A stretch of DNA of 64,000 nucleotides, taken from assembly GCF_001010805.1 (NCBI RefSeq), contig NZ_CP011477.1, forward strand, positions 2,619,001 to 2,683,000. The letters are read 5' to 3'. Positions 45,013-56,111 of the stretch are shown here, piece after piece; position 1 is the first letter of the stretch; every line of letters begins with the position of its first letter. The position numbers and the translations under genes are program-made. The notes under the pieces are model-generated. The model did no database searches and was not told where the DNA came from. It saw nothing but the letters and a program-made list of their open reading frames with translations. Origin of the DNA: Spongiibacter sp. IMCC21906 (lineage in GTDB: Bacteria > Pseudomonadota > Gammaproteobacteria > Pseudomonadales > Spongiibacteraceae).

Positions 45013-46445
45013 TCTTTTGGCTCAACCGTCACCGTCTGCACCACCGGATCATCCAGCTCCCAACCGCCGCCGATAACTGCCGCCAACTGCAAGGCGGCTT
45101 GTAGTCTATCGGCGGTGTTACTTAACCGCGACCGCTTTGCATTTAAGGTCAAATTTTGCGCCGTTGCCACCTCAAGAAAACTGACGATCCCGGCTTTGTA
45201 ACGGTTAGTAATAATGCGTTCGTTTTCTTCAGCCAGTTCAACTAAGCGATCTTGCTGCTCGGCTTTATCTCCTAACAGCGCAATACTGGCCAGTGCATTT
45301 TCTACTTCTGCCAAGCCATCCAATACGGTTTGCCGATAAAACGCCAGCTGTTCATCGTACTGCGCTTTGGCGATGTTATATGCAGCTTGGCGCGCCCCAC
45401 CATCAAACAGAGTTTGAGCAAGGCTGGGCCCCACCGACCAGATCATATTGGGCGCATCCAATAATTCACTAAAGCGACTGGCCTGCAGCCCCTGACTGGC
45501 GCTGATACCAAAGCTGGGCAACCACGCCGTTTTAGCGACACCAATTTGAGCATTGGCAGCAGCAAGCTGTCGTTCTGCCGACACCACATCGGGGCGACGA
45601 GAAATTAAGGTAGAGGGCAAGGTTTCTGGCAACGCGGGCACATCGGGAATGCGATTAAGCGCCGCCAGCGAAAATTGCACCGGCGCTTTGCCAAGCAATA
45701 CCGCAATATTGTTTTCTTCTAAAGCGCGTTGGTTTTGCAGATCAATCAAATCGGCTTTCAGCGATTGACGCTGAGTTTCTGCCTGAATCACATCTGAGCG
45801 CGCCACAATTCCCGCTTTATATTGGTTATTAGTGAGGGTATAGGAGCGATCATAAGCAATCATGGTTTGCTCAAGAATCTCGCGCTGCAAGTCAAAGGCG
45901 CGCAGGCGAATATAGCTCTGCGCCACGGCCAGCTGAATAGTTAACTGCGCCGCCACCAAATCGGCAGCGCTGCCTTCAAGATTCGCTTGCTGGCTCTCGA
46001 CCTGACGCCGCACCCTGCCCCACACATCCGGAGCCCAACTCAAACTGATGCCAGCACTGTAGCTTTCGTCTACATTGCGGCTATCGCCACCGCTGCGGGT
46101 GCCTGAAAGGCTGCCGTTCAACTGGGGGAAGTAGTCACTTCGCGCCCCGCGAAGCTGGGCTTGTGAAGCGCGATACCGAGCCTCACTTTGGGCAAGGGTC
46201 TGGTTGGCTTGCATGGCCTGATTAATCAGGCTATTTAATTTCGGATCATTAAATGCCTGCCACCATTTACCCTGTGCGGCCCAGCTTTGCGAACTCACCG
46301 TTTGCCAACCGGCTTCGTATTTAAAGCTGACCGGGATATTTACCGTTGGCTTAACATAATCCGGTCCAGCCGAGCAGGCCGTTAAGCCAGTAACTAGCGT
46401 CGTTGTCAGCAATAAGCACTGAATAATTGTTCGTTTTTTCATCAT
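45009..46445 (-). CDS. RND efflux outer-membrane factor lipoprotein (NodT family)
   Basis: A 478-aa TolC-like outer-membrane factor. A lipobox (TACSAGPDYVKP, Cys24) and two repeats of the OEP domain (SEARYRASQAQLRGARSDYF and ANAQIGVAKTAWLPSFG) are clear. It is last in the adaptor-permease-permease-OMF operon and starts in an ATGA overlap with the second permease. It forms the exit duct of the pump. Confidence 0.92.
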   Translation of the reverse strand: MMKKRTIIQCLLLTTTLVTGLTACSAGPDYVKPTVNIPVSFKYEAGWQTVSSQSWAAQGKWWQAFNDPKLNSLINQAMQANQTLAQSEARYRASQAQLRGARSDYFPQLNGSLSGTRSGGDSRNVDESYSAGISLSWAPDVWGRVRRQVESQQANLEGSAADLVAAQLTIQLAVAQSYIRLRAFDLQREILEQTMIAYDRSYTLTNNQYKAGIVARSDVIQAETQRQSLKADLIDLQNQRALEENNIAVLLGKAPVQFSLAALNRIPDVPALPETLPSTLISRRPDVVSAERQLAAANAQIGVAKTAWLPSFGISASQGLQASRFSELLDAPNMIWSVGPSLAQTLFDGGARQAAYNIAKAQYDEQLAFYRQTVLDGLAEVENALASIALLGDKAEQQDRLVELAEENERIITNRYKAGIVSFLEVATAQNLTLNAKRSRLSNTADRLQAALQLAAVIGGGWELDDPVVQTVTVEPKD

Positions 46446-49400
46446 GGGGATTTCATCAAATCAGAGTCGGTTTCAGCGGGCAGTGCGTCATGTCGAATAC
46501 ATTTTTGGCGCAGCTTTTCTAAATATAAATACACAACCGGTGTGGTATACAAAGTCAGAAACTGGCTAACCAGCAAACCACCAATAATGGTAATGCCCAG
46601 CGGCCGGCGCAGCTCGGCACCTTCTCCAAAGCCCATCGCTAACGGTACCGCGCCCAATAAGGCTGCCAAATTCGTCATCAAGATTGCCCGCAATCGCAAC
46701 ACCGAAGCTTCACGAATTGCCGCAATAGGTGTTAAGCCATTGCGGCGCTGGGCTTGCAAAGCAAAATCAATCATTAAGATGGCATTTTTCATCACAATGC
46801 CGATCAACAAAAACAAACCTAACAAAGCAATTAAGCTTAAATAGGTATTAGAAATTTTAAGGGCAATCAGTGCACCAATGCCCGCCGAGGGCAGGGTCGA
46901 CAAAATCGTCAGCGGATGTAATGTGCTTTCATACAAGACTCCTAACACCAAATAGACCGCCAGCAATACCCACAAAATTAACCAGGGCTGACTAAGATCA
47001 GCACCAAAATCTCTACCGGTGTCGTCGTCTTCGGCCACATGCACTTTGGTAGGCAATTTGATTTTATTCACCATTTCCGCCAATGCCGCTTCGGCCTGCA
47101 ATGCAGTCACACCGGGTGCCAAGGCATAGCCAATACCCTCCGAGGCAAACTGCCCCTCATGGCGAATACGGTCTTCTCCCATACCGTAATCCCAGCTGGT
47201 AAAGGTTGATAAAGGCACCTTATTGCCGTCATCCGTTAGTACTTCCAACTGGCGTAATACCGACGGACTGGAGGTATAGCCCGGTGTCAACTCCATTACC
47301 ACCCGGTATTGGTTCATTTCATCGTAAAGGGTCGCCACCTGACGCTGAGAAAAAGAATTGTTGAGCATAGAGGCGATAGTGCTCATATCCACCCCATATT
47401 GGCGGGCTTTTTCTCTATCTATATTTAGCACCACCTGCTGGGTTTCTTCGCCGCCCGGCGAGTCCACATCCACCAGCTCAGGTAATTCCTGCATGGCCAC
47501 AGCGGCGTTGTAGGCCCACTCCCGCAGGTCTTCTAAGGAATCAGAACGCAGCAATAATTCATATTCGCTGCGTCTAAACGGCGACGACAAGCGAATATCC
47601 TGATCGACCATCAACATTAATCGCCCACCAGAAACCAGCGGCGCATTTTCGCGTAAGCGATCAACTACCTCTTGGGCAGAGGCATCACGTTCAGTCACGG
47701 GTTTGAGATTGACCGTGAGCTGGGCATTGGTCAAACCGCCATTGCCGCCACTGGTGCCGGTGACATCAGCCACGGCCGGGTCTTGCAGAATGTACTGACG
47801 AAAGGCTTCAATTTTCGGCTGCATAATTTGAAAAGAAAACCCGTCGTCTCCCCGCACAAAGCCCCTGATCTGCCCGGTATCTTGATTCGGCAAGGTGGTT
47901 TTAGGGATGGCCATATACAGATAAATATTGCTGGCCAGCACCCCCAACAACAAAACCATCACCAGTACGCCGTGACGCAATACCCAGTCCAGACTGTGAC
48001 CATAAGCCGTTTGCAGCGATTCAAAAAGCTCCGCACTGTTGCGCGCAAAACGCCCCGGACGGCGCTGTTCTTTAGCCTGCAACCAGCGGGCACAAAGACT
48101 GGGGGTCAGCGTGATAGACACCAGCAGAGAAATTAGCATGGCCCCAGCCAGGGTAATCGAAAACTCCCGAAACAGACGTTCGACAACCCCGCCCATAAAC
48201 AGAATTGAAACAAACACCACCACCAAGGCCAAATTCATTGCCAGTAGCGTAAAACCCACTTCGTTGGCACCTTTTAAGGAGGCGTGTAATGGCGACAAGC
48301 CAGCCTCCAGGTGACGCTCGATATTCTCCAGTACCACGATGGCATCATCCACCACCAAACCACAGGCCACCACCAAGGCCATCAACGACAGGTTGTTGAG
48401 CGAGAAGCCGTAGAAATACATCACCACAAACGCGCCAATTAATGACACCGGAATGGCCAAGGTGGGGATTAATGCCGTACGGAAGCTTCCCAAAAATGCC
48501 CACACTACCAATATCACCAACACCACTGAAATCAGCAGCGTCAGCTCGGCTTCAGACAATGTAGAACGGATTCCCGGCGAGCGATCCATTATCACTGACA
48601 ACTCACTATCGGCGGGCATCAAGGCTTTTAACCTTGGCAGCTCGGCATATATCGCATCGATGGTTTCAACAATATTAGCGCCGCTCTGGCGACTGATCAT
48701 TAACATCACCGCGGGCCGATCATTGTGAAAACCGCTGCTATAACGGTTTTCTACCGAGTTAGTCACCTCCGCCACATCCCCCAGCCGCACCACCGCGCCA
48801 TCGGTTTGGCTAATAACCAGATCGCGATACTCACTGGCCTTACGCAAGGGGTCACTGGTGGTAACCCGCCAGCGATAGTTCGCATCTTCGATGACACCCA
48901 GAGGGCGCAGAGCATTGGCGGTGCTAATGGCATTGCGCACTTCATCCAAAGCCAAGCCTCTGTGCAGCAACGCGCCAGGGTTAAGTTGCACCCGCACTGC
49001 AGGCAACGATGCCCCGCTGACTTCCACTTCACCCACCCCCACAATTTGAGCAAGTCGTTGGGCTAAAATGGTCGAGGCCGCGTCGTAAAGCTGGGCCGAC
49101 ATTAAATTGGGCGAACTCAATGCCAAGCCCATAATAGGCGCTTGAGAAGGGTCTACTTTTCTAAATTCAGGGTTACCGGGCATGCCCGACGGTAACTGGC
49201 TGCGGACACTATTAATGGCCGCCTGTACATCTCTGGCCGCCTCGTTAATATTTCTATCCAGTTCAAAGGTCAACACAACCTGAGACGAGCCCTGATTGCT
49301 GGAGGAAGAAATCGCGGTGACGCCAGAAATTGCCCCCAGCGCCCTTTCTAAAGGTGTCGCCACCGTGGTGGCCATGCTCTCTGGACTGGCACCGGGCAAA

Positions 49401-49549
49401 CTGGCGGAGACACTAATTACCGGAAAATCAATCTGGGGCAGCGGCGACACCGGTAGCATTCGCCAAGCCAGCAGCCCCACCAACACAATGGCCAGTGACA
49501 GCAGCCCGGTTCCCACAGGCCGTTGAATAAAAGGCCGGGATAAATTCAT
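46442..49549 (-). CDS. RND multidrug efflux permease, MdtC-like
   Basis: A 1035-aa HAE1-family inner-membrane pump with twelve transmembrane helices and two large periplasmic loops. The N-terminus is [16 protein letters not shown]. The proton-relay pair is in [21 protein letters not shown], and the late [18 protein letters not shown] segment is typical. As the second of two permeases, it would pair with the upstream MdtB-like protein in a heterotrimer. ATGA overlaps join it to both neighbours. Confidence 0.93.
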   Translation of the reverse strand: MNLSRPFIQRPVGTGLLSLAIVLVGLLAWRMLPVSPLPQIDFPVISVSASLPGASPESMATTVATPLERALGAISGVTAISSSSNQGSSQVVLTFELDRNINEAARDVQAAINSVRSQLPSGMPGNPEFRKVDPSQAPIMGLALSSPNLMSAQLYDAASTILAQRLAQIVGVGEVEVSGASLPAVRVQLNPGALLHRGLALDEVRNAISTANALRPLGVIEDANYRWRVTTSDPLRKASEYRDLVISQTDGAVVRLGDVAEVTNSVENRYSSGFHNDRPAVMLMISRQSGANIVETIDAIYAELPRLKALMPADSELSVIMDRSPGIRSTLSEAELTLLISVVLVILVVWAFLGSFRTALIPTLAIPVSLIGAFVVMYFYGFSLNNLSLMALVVACGLVVDDAIVVLENIERHLEAGLSPLHASLKGANEVGFTLLAMNLALVVVFVSILFMGGVVERLFREFSITLAGAMLISLLVSITLTPSLCARWLQAKEQRRPGRFARNSAELFESLQTAYGHSLDWVLRHGVLVMVLLLGVLASNIYLYMAIPKTTLPNQDTGQIRGFVRGDDGFSFQIMQPKIEAFRQYILQDPAVADVTGTSGGNGGLTNAQLTVNLKPVTERDASAQEVVDRLRENAPLVSGGRLMLMVDQDIRLSSPFRRSEYELLLRSDSLEDLREWAYNAAVAMQELPELVDVDSPGGEETQQVVLNIDREKARQYGVDMSTIASMLNNSFSQRQVATLYDEMNQYRVVMELTPGYTSSPSVLRQLEVLTDDGNKVPLSTFTSWDYGMGEDRIRHEGQFASEGIGYALAPGVTALQAEAALAEMVNKIKLPTKVHVAEDDDTGRDFGADLSQPWLILWVLLAVYLVLGVLYESTLHPLTILSTLPSAGIGALIALKISNTYLSLIALLGLFLLIGIVMKNAILMIDFALQAQRRNGLTPIAAIREASVLRLRAILMTNLAALLGAVPLAMGFGEGAELRRPLGITIIGGLLVSQFLTLYTTPVVYLYLEKLRQKCIRHDALPAETDSDLMKSP

Positions 49550-52500
49550 TGCAGGGCCTCAGCCGCATCAAGATCAAGCGGATCTTGCCGAAACCGATCA
49601 AAGAATAAATACACCACAGGGGTCGTAAACAAGGTGAGCACCTGACTCACTAATAAACCGCCCACCATGACCAGCCCCAGCGGCTGGCGAAGTTCAGCAC
49701 CCGAACCCGACGCCAACATCAATGGCAAGGCGCCAAAGAGTGCGGCAAGGGTCGTCATTAAAATCGGCCGAAAACGCAACATGGCGGCGCGGTGAATCGC
49801 CTCACGAGGGGCCATACCCTGAGTACGCTGCGCGTCTAGGGCAAAGTCCACCATCATAATGCCGTTCTTTTTAACCAGACCAATAAGCAAGACCACGCCG
49901 ATAACCGCCACTAAATCCAGCGGTCTGCCGGTCAACAACAATGCCAACAGCGCGCCAACCGTGGCCGAAGGCAGAGTAGATAAAATGGTAATAGGATGAA
50001 TAGTGCTTTCATACAAGATCCCCAGCACCACATACATGGTCGCGACAGCGGCAAGTATTAGCCAGAGAGTATTCGACAAAGAAGCCTGAAAAGCTTCGGC
50101 AGCGCCTTGAAAACGCCGTTCAATTCCCAGCGGCAAACCAATTTCTTTTTCTACGGTTTCAATGGCATTAATTGCTTCACCCAGTGAGGCATCCGCAGCT
50201 AAATTAAACGACAAGGTTGCCGAGGGAAACTGTCCTTGATGATTGATCAGCAGCGCCGCCGCACGTTGCTTCACCGTGGCAACACTGCTCAACGGTGCAG
50301 GACTACCCGAGGCAGTTGGCACATACAGACTTTGTAAGGCCTCCAAGCCCCGAGCCTGATGTTGATCCACCTCCAACACCACCCGATATTGGTTGGCCTG
50401 AGTAAACAGAGTCGCAATTTGCCGCTGGCCATAAGCGTTTTGCAAGGTATCGGCAATATCCGACACACTTACGCCAAGCCTTGCTGCAGCGTCCCGATCA
50501 ATATCGATATAGGCTTCCCGACCCTGTTGCTGTAAATCACTGGCAACATCGACCAGTTCTGGACGCTGGTCCAACGCCTCAATAAAACGAGGCACCCAAT
50601 CGGCTAAATCTTTGGTGCTGGCTGCCGTCAACGTAAAGCGGTATTGGGTACGACTAACCCGGTCTTCAATACTCAGTTCTTGCACTGGCTGAAACCAGGC
50701 TTCTATCCCCGGCACGTCTGCAGCTCGGGCGCGAAGTTTTTCGATTAACTCAAATACCGATTCACTGCGCTGGTCGTGGGGCGGCAAATTAATAAACATG
50801 CGGCCGCTATTCAACGTGGTATTGCTGCCATCCACACCAATAAACGAAGACAGACTTTCTACACCGGGCTCTTCTAATAATGCCGCAGCCAAACTTTGTT
50901 GACGCTTGGCCATATTGGCAAAAGAACTGGTCTGGGGCGCCTCGGTCACCACTTGAATCACGCCGCTGTCTTGCACCGGAAAAAAGTCTTTATCCACCGC
51001 AAAGTACAGCACCACCGTTAACGCGATGGTGCCCAGCATGACCAACATCGCTGGACCTCGTCGTTCTAAAACCCAATCCAGGCCGTGACCATAACGACGA
51101 ATCAAACCGTCCATAAAATCCTGAGAGCTGTTTTGATGATTCAACGGCTGCTTCAACATTTTTGAACACATCATCGGCGTCAGCGTCAGCGAGATCAGTA
51201 AAGAAATACCGATAGCCACCGCCAGTGTCACCGCAAATTCATGAAACATTCGCCCCACCACATCCGCCATAAACAGCAAGGGGATTAATACCGCAATCAA
51301 GGAAACGGTAAGGGAAATCAACGTAAAGCCAATTTCTTTGGCACCTTTTAAAGCGGCGGCCAGCGGCGAGTCTCCCTCTTCCCGATGGCGGGCAATGTTT
51401 TCTAGCATCACAATGGCATCGTCCACCACAAACCCAGTGGCGATGGTTAAGGCCATCAGGCTGAGATTGTTAATGGAGTATTCTGCCAAATACATAAAGG
51501 CAAAGGTGCCCACCAGCGACAGCGGTACTGCAATGCTAGGAATAATCGTGGCGGGAATACTGCGCAAAAATGCAAAGGTCACCAGCACCACAAGGCCGAT
51601 GGCAAAGAACAATTCTTTTTGTACATCCCGCACCGACGCGCGGATGCTATCGGTGCGATCACTTAATACCGTCACATCTACCGAGTCAGGCAGAGTTGCA
51701 GCCAATTGTGGTAACAGCGCCTGTACCCGATCAGCCACATCGATGACGTTTGCACCCGGTTGTTTTTGAATATTCAACAACACTGCCGCTTGAGTGTTGG
51801 CCCAGGCACCCATAAAACGATTTTCTGCACCATTAACTATATTGGCAACATCACCCAAGCGCAGCGGTGCGCCGTTTTGCCAGGCAATGATCAGTTTTTC
51901 GTAATCAGCCACCGAGGTAATCTGATCATTGGCGTCTAGCATAGTGCTGCGATTAGGGCCGTCAAAACTGCCCTTGGGCTGATTAACATTGGTCGCCGCA
52001 ATGGCACTGCGAATTTGATTCAAACTCAAACCATAGGCCGCCACCGCCGTGGGGTTAACCTGAATGCGCAGAGCCGGGCGCTGCCCCCCAGCCAAACTGA
52101 CTAAACCAACACCCGATAATTGCGCCAGTTTTTGCGCCATGCGTGTGTCAACAAGGTCGTAAACCTCCGGCAAAGGCAGGCTGGCAGAGCTAATCGCCAG
52201 CGTCAGTATGGGCGCATCGGCCGGATTCACCTTGCGGTAAATTGGCGGTGTAGGCAGATCGTTGGGCAGCAGATTATCGGCGGCATTTAAGGCGGCCTGT
52301 ACCTCCTGCTCGGCTACGCCCAAATCGACTTCCAGCGCAAACTGCAGGGTAATTACCGATGCGCCACCAGAACTGGTGGAAGACATCTGCTTCAACCCTG
52401 GAATTTTCCCCAGTTGTTTTTCCAGCGGCGCGGTAATGGTTCTGGCGGTCACATCGGGACCCGCGCCGGGATGAAAGGTGAATATCTGAATAATGGGATA

Positions 52501-52626
52501 TTCCACCTGCGGCAGTGCTGCCACCGGCAACAGGCGCCAGGCCAATATCCCCATTGCCAACAGCGCGGTCATCAGCAGCGACGTTGCCACTGGTCGAAGA
52601 ATAAAAGGACGCGACAGGCTATTCAT
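49546..52626 (-). CDS. RND multidrug efflux permease, MdtB-like
   Basis: A 1026-aa HAE1-family pump. It starts [19 protein letters not shown], has the relay pair in [17 protein letters not shown], and [18 protein letters not shown] late in the sequence. Together with the next gene this gives the two-permease MdtB/MdtC arrangement. It begins 8 bp after the adaptor gene and overlaps the second permease by ATGA. Confidence 0.93.
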   Translation of the reverse strand: MNSLSRPFILRPVATSLLMTALLAMGILAWRLLPVAALPQVEYPIIQIFTFHPGAGPDVTARTITAPLEKQLGKIPGLKQMSSTSSGGASVITLQFALEVDLGVAEQEVQAALNAADNLLPNDLPTPPIYRKVNPADAPILTLAISSASLPLPEVYDLVDTRMAQKLAQLSGVGLVSLAGGQRPALRIQVNPTAVAAYGLSLNQIRSAIAATNVNQPKGSFDGPNRSTMLDANDQITSVADYEKLIIAWQNGAPLRLGDVANIVNGAENRFMGAWANTQAAVLLNIQKQPGANVIDVADRVQALLPQLAATLPDSVDVTVLSDRTDSIRASVRDVQKELFFAIGLVVLVTFAFLRSIPATIIPSIAVPLSLVGTFAFMYLAEYSINNLSLMALTIATGFVVDDAIVMLENIARHREEGDSPLAAALKGAKEIGFTLISLTVSLIAVLIPLLFMADVVGRMFHEFAVTLAVAIGISLLISLTLTPMMCSKMLKQPLNHQNSSQDFMDGLIRRYGHGLDWVLERRGPAMLVMLGTIALTVVLYFAVDKDFFPVQDSGVIQVVTEAPQTSSFANMAKRQQSLAAALLEEPGVESLSSFIGVDGSNTTLNSGRMFINLPPHDQRSESVFELIEKLRARAADVPGIEAWFQPVQELSIEDRVSRTQYRFTLTAASTKDLADWVPRFIEALDQRPELVDVASDLQQQGREAYIDIDRDAAARLGVSVSDIADTLQNAYGQRQIATLFTQANQYRVVLEVDQHQARGLEALQSLYVPTASGSPAPLSSVATVKQRAAALLINHQGQFPSATLSFNLAADASLGEAINAIETVEKEIGLPLGIERRFQGAAEAFQASLSNTLWLILAAVATMYVVLGILYESTIHPITILSTLPSATVGALLALLLTGRPLDLVAVIGVVLLIGLVKKNGIMMVDFALDAQRTQGMAPREAIHRAAMLRFRPILMTTLAALFGALPLMLASGSGAELRQPLGLVMVGGLLVSQVLTLFTTPVVYLFFDRFRQDPLDLDAAEALQ

Positions 52627-52634
52627 ATCTGCAA

Positions 52635-53948
52635 TCAGCCTTGGGGGGCAGCGCGTGCTGGTCTGTTACCGTCTCGGGGCCGTCCACCCTCAGGGCGATT
52701 AGCTGCCTGACCTGCGGGCCTGTTGCGAGCACCCGGCTCAGTGGCACCGCCTTTGGCATGGCTGTTTGACTCCGTTGCGGGCTGGGGCTGAGTCTCTTGC
52801 CCTTCGACAAGCACTTCACGACCATCACGCAGACGATCTAAACCTTCCAGCACGACTTGCGCACCTTCACTTAACCCCGCAGTGATGGTCACTCGCTCAT
52901 CATCTGCCGCACCCAGCTCCACCGAGCGAATATAAGCCCGGCCCTCTTCAACCACATAAACGTAGTTACCCTGGGAACCATGCTGAACTGCATCGGCAGC
53001 AATGGTGAGAACATCCTTCACCTCTGCCAGACGCAGCCTGACGTTAACAAATTGATTGGGAAACAAGGCTTCATCTTCGTTGGCAAACTCAGCTTTAACC
53101 CGCAAGGTACCCGTATTGACATCAATCTGATTATCCAAGGTCACCAGCTTACCCGTGGCAATCACCTCCTGTTCATTACGGCTAAGCACCTCTACGCGCA
53201 AATTGTCATCGACACTCATGGCCTTACGCAGCGCCGTCACCTGCACTTCGGGAATCGTAAAAAACACCGCGATGGGCTTGGTTTGGGTAATGGTAATCAA
53301 GCCTTCTTCTTCATTGGCGGTAATCAAATTACCAGCATCAACCCGACGCAAACCAAGGCGGCCCGCTATCGGCGCCGTAATCGTGGTCCACGACAGTTGT
53401 AAACGGGCATCATCCACTTCTGCCTGACTGCTTTTGTTGGCCCCCTGAAGCTGTCTTACCAGCGCGGCCTGACTGTCCAGCTGCTGCCGGGCAATGGAAT
53501 CTTCTTTATAAAGACCTTGGTACAGCTCTAAATCAACCTTGGCATTTTCCAACTGGGCGCGGTTTTGCTGTAACTGACCTTCAGCCTGAGCGAGCTGAGC
53601 TTGATACGGGGCGGGATCAATCTGCGCCAATGGCGCCCCGGCTTTTACCTCTGCACCCTCATCAAATAAAATCTCATCCAACACGCCACCAACCCGGCTA
53701 CGCACGATCACCGTATTCATAGCCGTCACGGTGCCGATAGAATGCACCTGCACATCGAGACTGCCTTTCTGCGCGGTCACCACGCTGACCGACGTTGCCA
53801 TATTGCCCCAGCCTCTTCGCCGTGGCTCTGGGGCAGTATCGCCGCCGCTCGCGCTTAGCAAATACCAGGTCCCACCCACCAGGGTCAGCAAAATCAGCAC
53901 GCAAATAACAATATTGCGTCGTTGCCGACGTTTTATTCCGTCTGTCAT
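52635..53948 (-). CDS. RND efflux membrane fusion protein, MdtA-like
   Basis: A 437-aa periplasmic adaptor with one N-terminal transmembrane helix (about 12-30, no lipobox). It has the lipoyl hairpin split around a coiled coil (about 105-170), [21 protein letters not shown], and beta-barrel and membrane-proximal domains. The last 50 residues are a low-complexity tail rich in Gly, Arg, Asn and Pro ([12 protein letters not shown] onward, with [16 protein letters not shown]). It heads the mdtA-mdtB-mdtC-OMF operon. No local regulator gene is present. Confidence 0.9.
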   Translation of the reverse strand: MTDGIKRRQRRNIVICVLILLTLVGGTWYLLSASGGDTAPEPRRRGWGNMATSVSVVTAQKGSLDVQVHSIGTVTAMNTVIVRSRVGGVLDEILFDEGAEVKAGAPLAQIDPAPYQAQLAQAEGQLQQNRAQLENAKVDLELYQGLYKEDSIARQQLDSQAALVRQLQGANKSSQAEVDDARLQLSWTTITAPIAGRLGLRRVDAGNLITANEEEGLITITQTKPIAVFFTIPEVQVTALRKAMSVDDNLRVEVLSRNEQEVIATGKLVTLDNQIDVNTGTLRVKAEFANEDEALFPNQFVNVRLRLAEVKDVLTIAADAVQHGSQGNYVYVVEEGRAYIRSVELGAADDERVTITAGLSEGAQVVLEGLDRLRDGREVLVEGQETQPQPATESNSHAKGGATEPGARNRPAGQAANRPEGGRPRDGNRPARAAPQG

Positions 53949-54040
53949 CGTTGGTTTTTCTCTCTGTCAATCGGGCGAACACTTGGCATCGTTAACACAC
54001 TGGCAATACCCAAGGTTCAAAACGGAAGAGGCTAACAGCA

Positions 54041-54066
54041 CAACGCCACGACTAAGCGTGGCGTTG
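54041..54066. terminator. Perfect hairpin between exbD and the mdt-like operon
   Basis: A 10-bp perfect stem (caacgccacg / cgtggcgttg) with a 6-nt loop lies about 93 bp upstream of the adaptor start and about 130 bp downstream of the exbD stop. No T-tract follows on the minus strand, so it could be a weak terminator or an operator of the efflux operon. Confidence 0.45.
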
Positions 54067-54198
54067 GCTACAGTATTTCACATTACCGGCGACACTGGCT
54101 GAATGCAGCTCGCTGGTTTGACCCTCGCATACGGTTTAAACACAAGACCGGCATAAATCCTTCGCCAGTTTAAGCCTTGTTTACAGATTTTTTTGCCG

Positions 54199-54612
54199 CT
54201 AAGACTGAGGCTCGGTCACAAAACCCAACTTTAATATACCTGCCCGCTGTACCGCCGCCATCACCTTTAACACCTCTTCGTAATTGGCCTTGCGATCACC
54301 GCGTATATGAATTTCAGGCTGAGGCTCTTTTTGGGCTGCAACGACCAAACGCTGATCCAACTCGCCGCTACTCACCACCGACTTATTCCAGTGCAATGTG
54401 CCATCGGCATCCACCGCCAGATTCACCGTATCGGGTTTAATAAGATTGGGCGTGTTATCTGCTCGCGGCAAATCCACTTTCACCGAATGAGTAATAACCG
54501 GCACGGTAATAATAAAAATAATTAACAGCACCAACATAACATCCACCAACGGCGTCATATTGATTTCGCTCATTACCTCGCCTTCTTCATCAAAGCCGCC
54601 GCCAAAGGACAT
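54199..54612 (-). CDS. exbD: ExbD/TolR-family energy-transducing protein
   Basis: A 137-aa inner-membrane protein with one transmembrane helix (about 22-42) that carries the essential Asp24 (PLVDVMLVLLIIF), and a periplasmic C-terminal domain (EIHIRGDRKANYEEV). With ExbB it uses the proton gradient to energise TonB. It starts one base inside the exbB stop codon, with AGGAGG upstream. It is third in the tonB-exbB-exbD operon. Confidence 0.93.
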   Translation of the reverse strand: MSFGGGFDEEGEVMSEINMTPLVDVMLVLLIIFIITVPVITHSVKVDLPRADNTPNLIKPDTVNLAVDADGTLHWNKSVVSSGELDQRLVVAAQKEPQPEIHIRGDRKANYEEVLKVMAAVQRAGILKLGFVTEPQS

Positions 54613-55358
54613 TATCTAGCCTCCTGCTGCCGCTGTTTGCGGCCACTGATCTTGGCGACCACATCAGGATTACTGGACTTTTTTGGCGCGGGAGGTGCCC
54701 CTGTCAGCAAGTAAGCATGAAGCTGATGCGCAAAGCGATTGAGCTTGCCGATAACACCTTTATTCGAGCGCGCCAAGGCGTTGTAACCCAACACCGCTGG
54801 AATCGCCACTGCCAAACCAAAGGCGGTCATAATCAAGGCCTCACCCACAGGGCCGGCAACCTTGTCGATACTCGCTTGACCAGACATACCAATGCCCACC
54901 AAAGCATGATAAATACCCCACACCGTGCCAAACAAACCAATAAACGGCGCAGTAGATCCAACAGAAGCCAAAATAGCCAAGCCCCGCTGCAGGCGTTCCG
55001 CGCTCTCATCAATAGAGCCCTTCATGCAGGCAGTGACCCAGTCGGCCAGTGGCATATGGCCGTGCAAATCGTCTTTGTGATTAACATGGTGGACGACGGC
55101 CGCTTCACCGGTTTCGGCCAGTTCCCGAAAGGGATTGTCCTTACCATCGCCCAGCAGTTCCACCGCCTCACTAAAACTGTGCTCATGCCAAAAATCCTGC
55201 AACGCCGCCTCGGCACTACGAAGACGGTTAAGACGCCATGAGCGCACGACAATGACATACCAAGACGCAACAGACATTATTAGCAAAGCAATTGCCACCA
55301 CCTTGATGATGGCATCGCCCTGGGACCACATCGCCTCGACGCCATAGGGGTTATTCAT
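54612..55358 (-). CDS. exbB: ExbB/TolQ/MotA-family proton channel protein
   Basis: A 248-aa membrane protein with three transmembrane helices (about 17-37, 130-152 and 177-197) and the MotA/TolQ/ExbB core GLAILASVGSTAPFIGLFGT followed by VGPVGEALIMTAFGLAVAIP-type sequence. The ATG at 55356-55358 has AGAGGAAA upstream; an 11-residue longer reading lacks this. It forms the stator ring around ExbD for TonB. The polar tail is rich in Lys and Gln. Confidence 0.93.
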   Translation of the reverse strand: MNNPYGVEAMWSQGDAIIKVVAIALLIMSVASWYVIVVRSWRLNRLRSAEAALQDFWHEHSFSEAVELLGDGKDNPFRELAETGEAAVVHHVNHKDDLHGHMPLADWVTACMKGSIDESAERLQRGLAILASVGSTAPFIGLFGTVWGIYHALVGIGMSGQASIDKVAGPVGEALIMTAFGLAVAIPAVLGYNALARSNKGVIGKLNRFAHQLHAYLLTGAPPAPKKSSNPDVVAKISGRKQRQQEAR

Positions 55359-55406
55359 AACTGTTTCCTCTTTCTCAATAAGCCGGATCAATAATCCCGC
55401 TGATGA

Positions 55407-56111
55407 TTAGTTCAATGAAAATTCCAGAGGCTGGAGATACCAATATTCGATAGGGGTATCGCCCCGCATCGCCGGTATATATTTCCAACGCTTTACCGCT
55501 TTAATCGCGGTTTTATCCAACCGCTCAAAGCCGCTGGACGTTTTAATAACAACTTCACCCACACTGCCATCGGGCAAAATCAACAGCTTCAACACCACAA
55601 TACCCTCCTCCTTCAAACGACGAGAGATACTCGGGTAAGCGGGTGCCGGATTATTCAGCGGATTGGCATCATGCTTCGGAGGCGTAACTGGCGCCCCCAG
55701 TGCTTTATTGTCTTTATCTGTCACCGCTGACGGCTTTTGGGTTTGGGGTGGCGGCGGCTCACTCTCCGCTTCCTCTGGCTTTTGCTGATTAATGGCCTTT
55801 TCCAACGGCGGTGCTTCAACGGGTGGCGGCGCCTTTGGTTTAGGCTTGGGTTTTGGTTTGGGCTTCGGTTTTGGCTTGGGTTTGGGCTTCGGTGTTTCAA
55901 CCGGCTTTTTCACCGGCGGTGTTGTAGGCTTGGCACTGGGTAACTGTACCTGCTCTGCGGGTGGTGCAGGCACAATCACGCCTTGAATGGTTGGCATCAC
56001 CAGCGTGTTTTGCTTGGACTCAGGCGCCAACACCACCGCCGCCACAAAACCAGCGTGTAGCGCCAATACCAGAAACAGCCCCAGCCAAGAATCATCGCCG
56101 TGCTTTTTCAA
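55407..56111 (-). CDS. tonB: TonB energy transducer
   Basis: A 234-aa protein with an N-terminal transmembrane helix (about 9-28), a long Pro-rich periplasmic spacer with an uninterrupted Lys-Pro repeat (about 75-95), and the C-terminal TonB domain (about 150-234, with YPSISRRLKEEGIVVLKLLI and RWKYIPAMRGDTPIEYW). It carries ExbB/ExbD energy to outer-membrane receptors such as the Fiu-like one at 36.8 kb. It is the first gene of the operon; twin Fur-like sites lie about 230-265 bp upstream. Confidence 0.93.
   Translation of the reverse strand: MKKHGDDSWLGLFLVLALHAGFVAAVVLAPESKQNTLVMPTIQGVIVPAPPAEQVQLPSAKPTTPPVKKPVETPKPKPKPKPKPKPKPKPKPKAPPPVEAPPLEKAINQQKPEEAESEPPPPQTQKPSAVTDKDNKALGAPVTPPKHDANPLNNPAPAYPSISRRLKEEGIVVLKLLILPDGSVGEVVIKTSSGFERLDKTAIKAVKRWKYIPAMRGDTPIEYWYLQPLEFSLN

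Noticed and set aside
55834-55892. Repetitive DNA resembling a tandem repeat locus
   Set aside because: It is explained by Lys-Pro codons of the TonB spacer, a normal feature of the protein.
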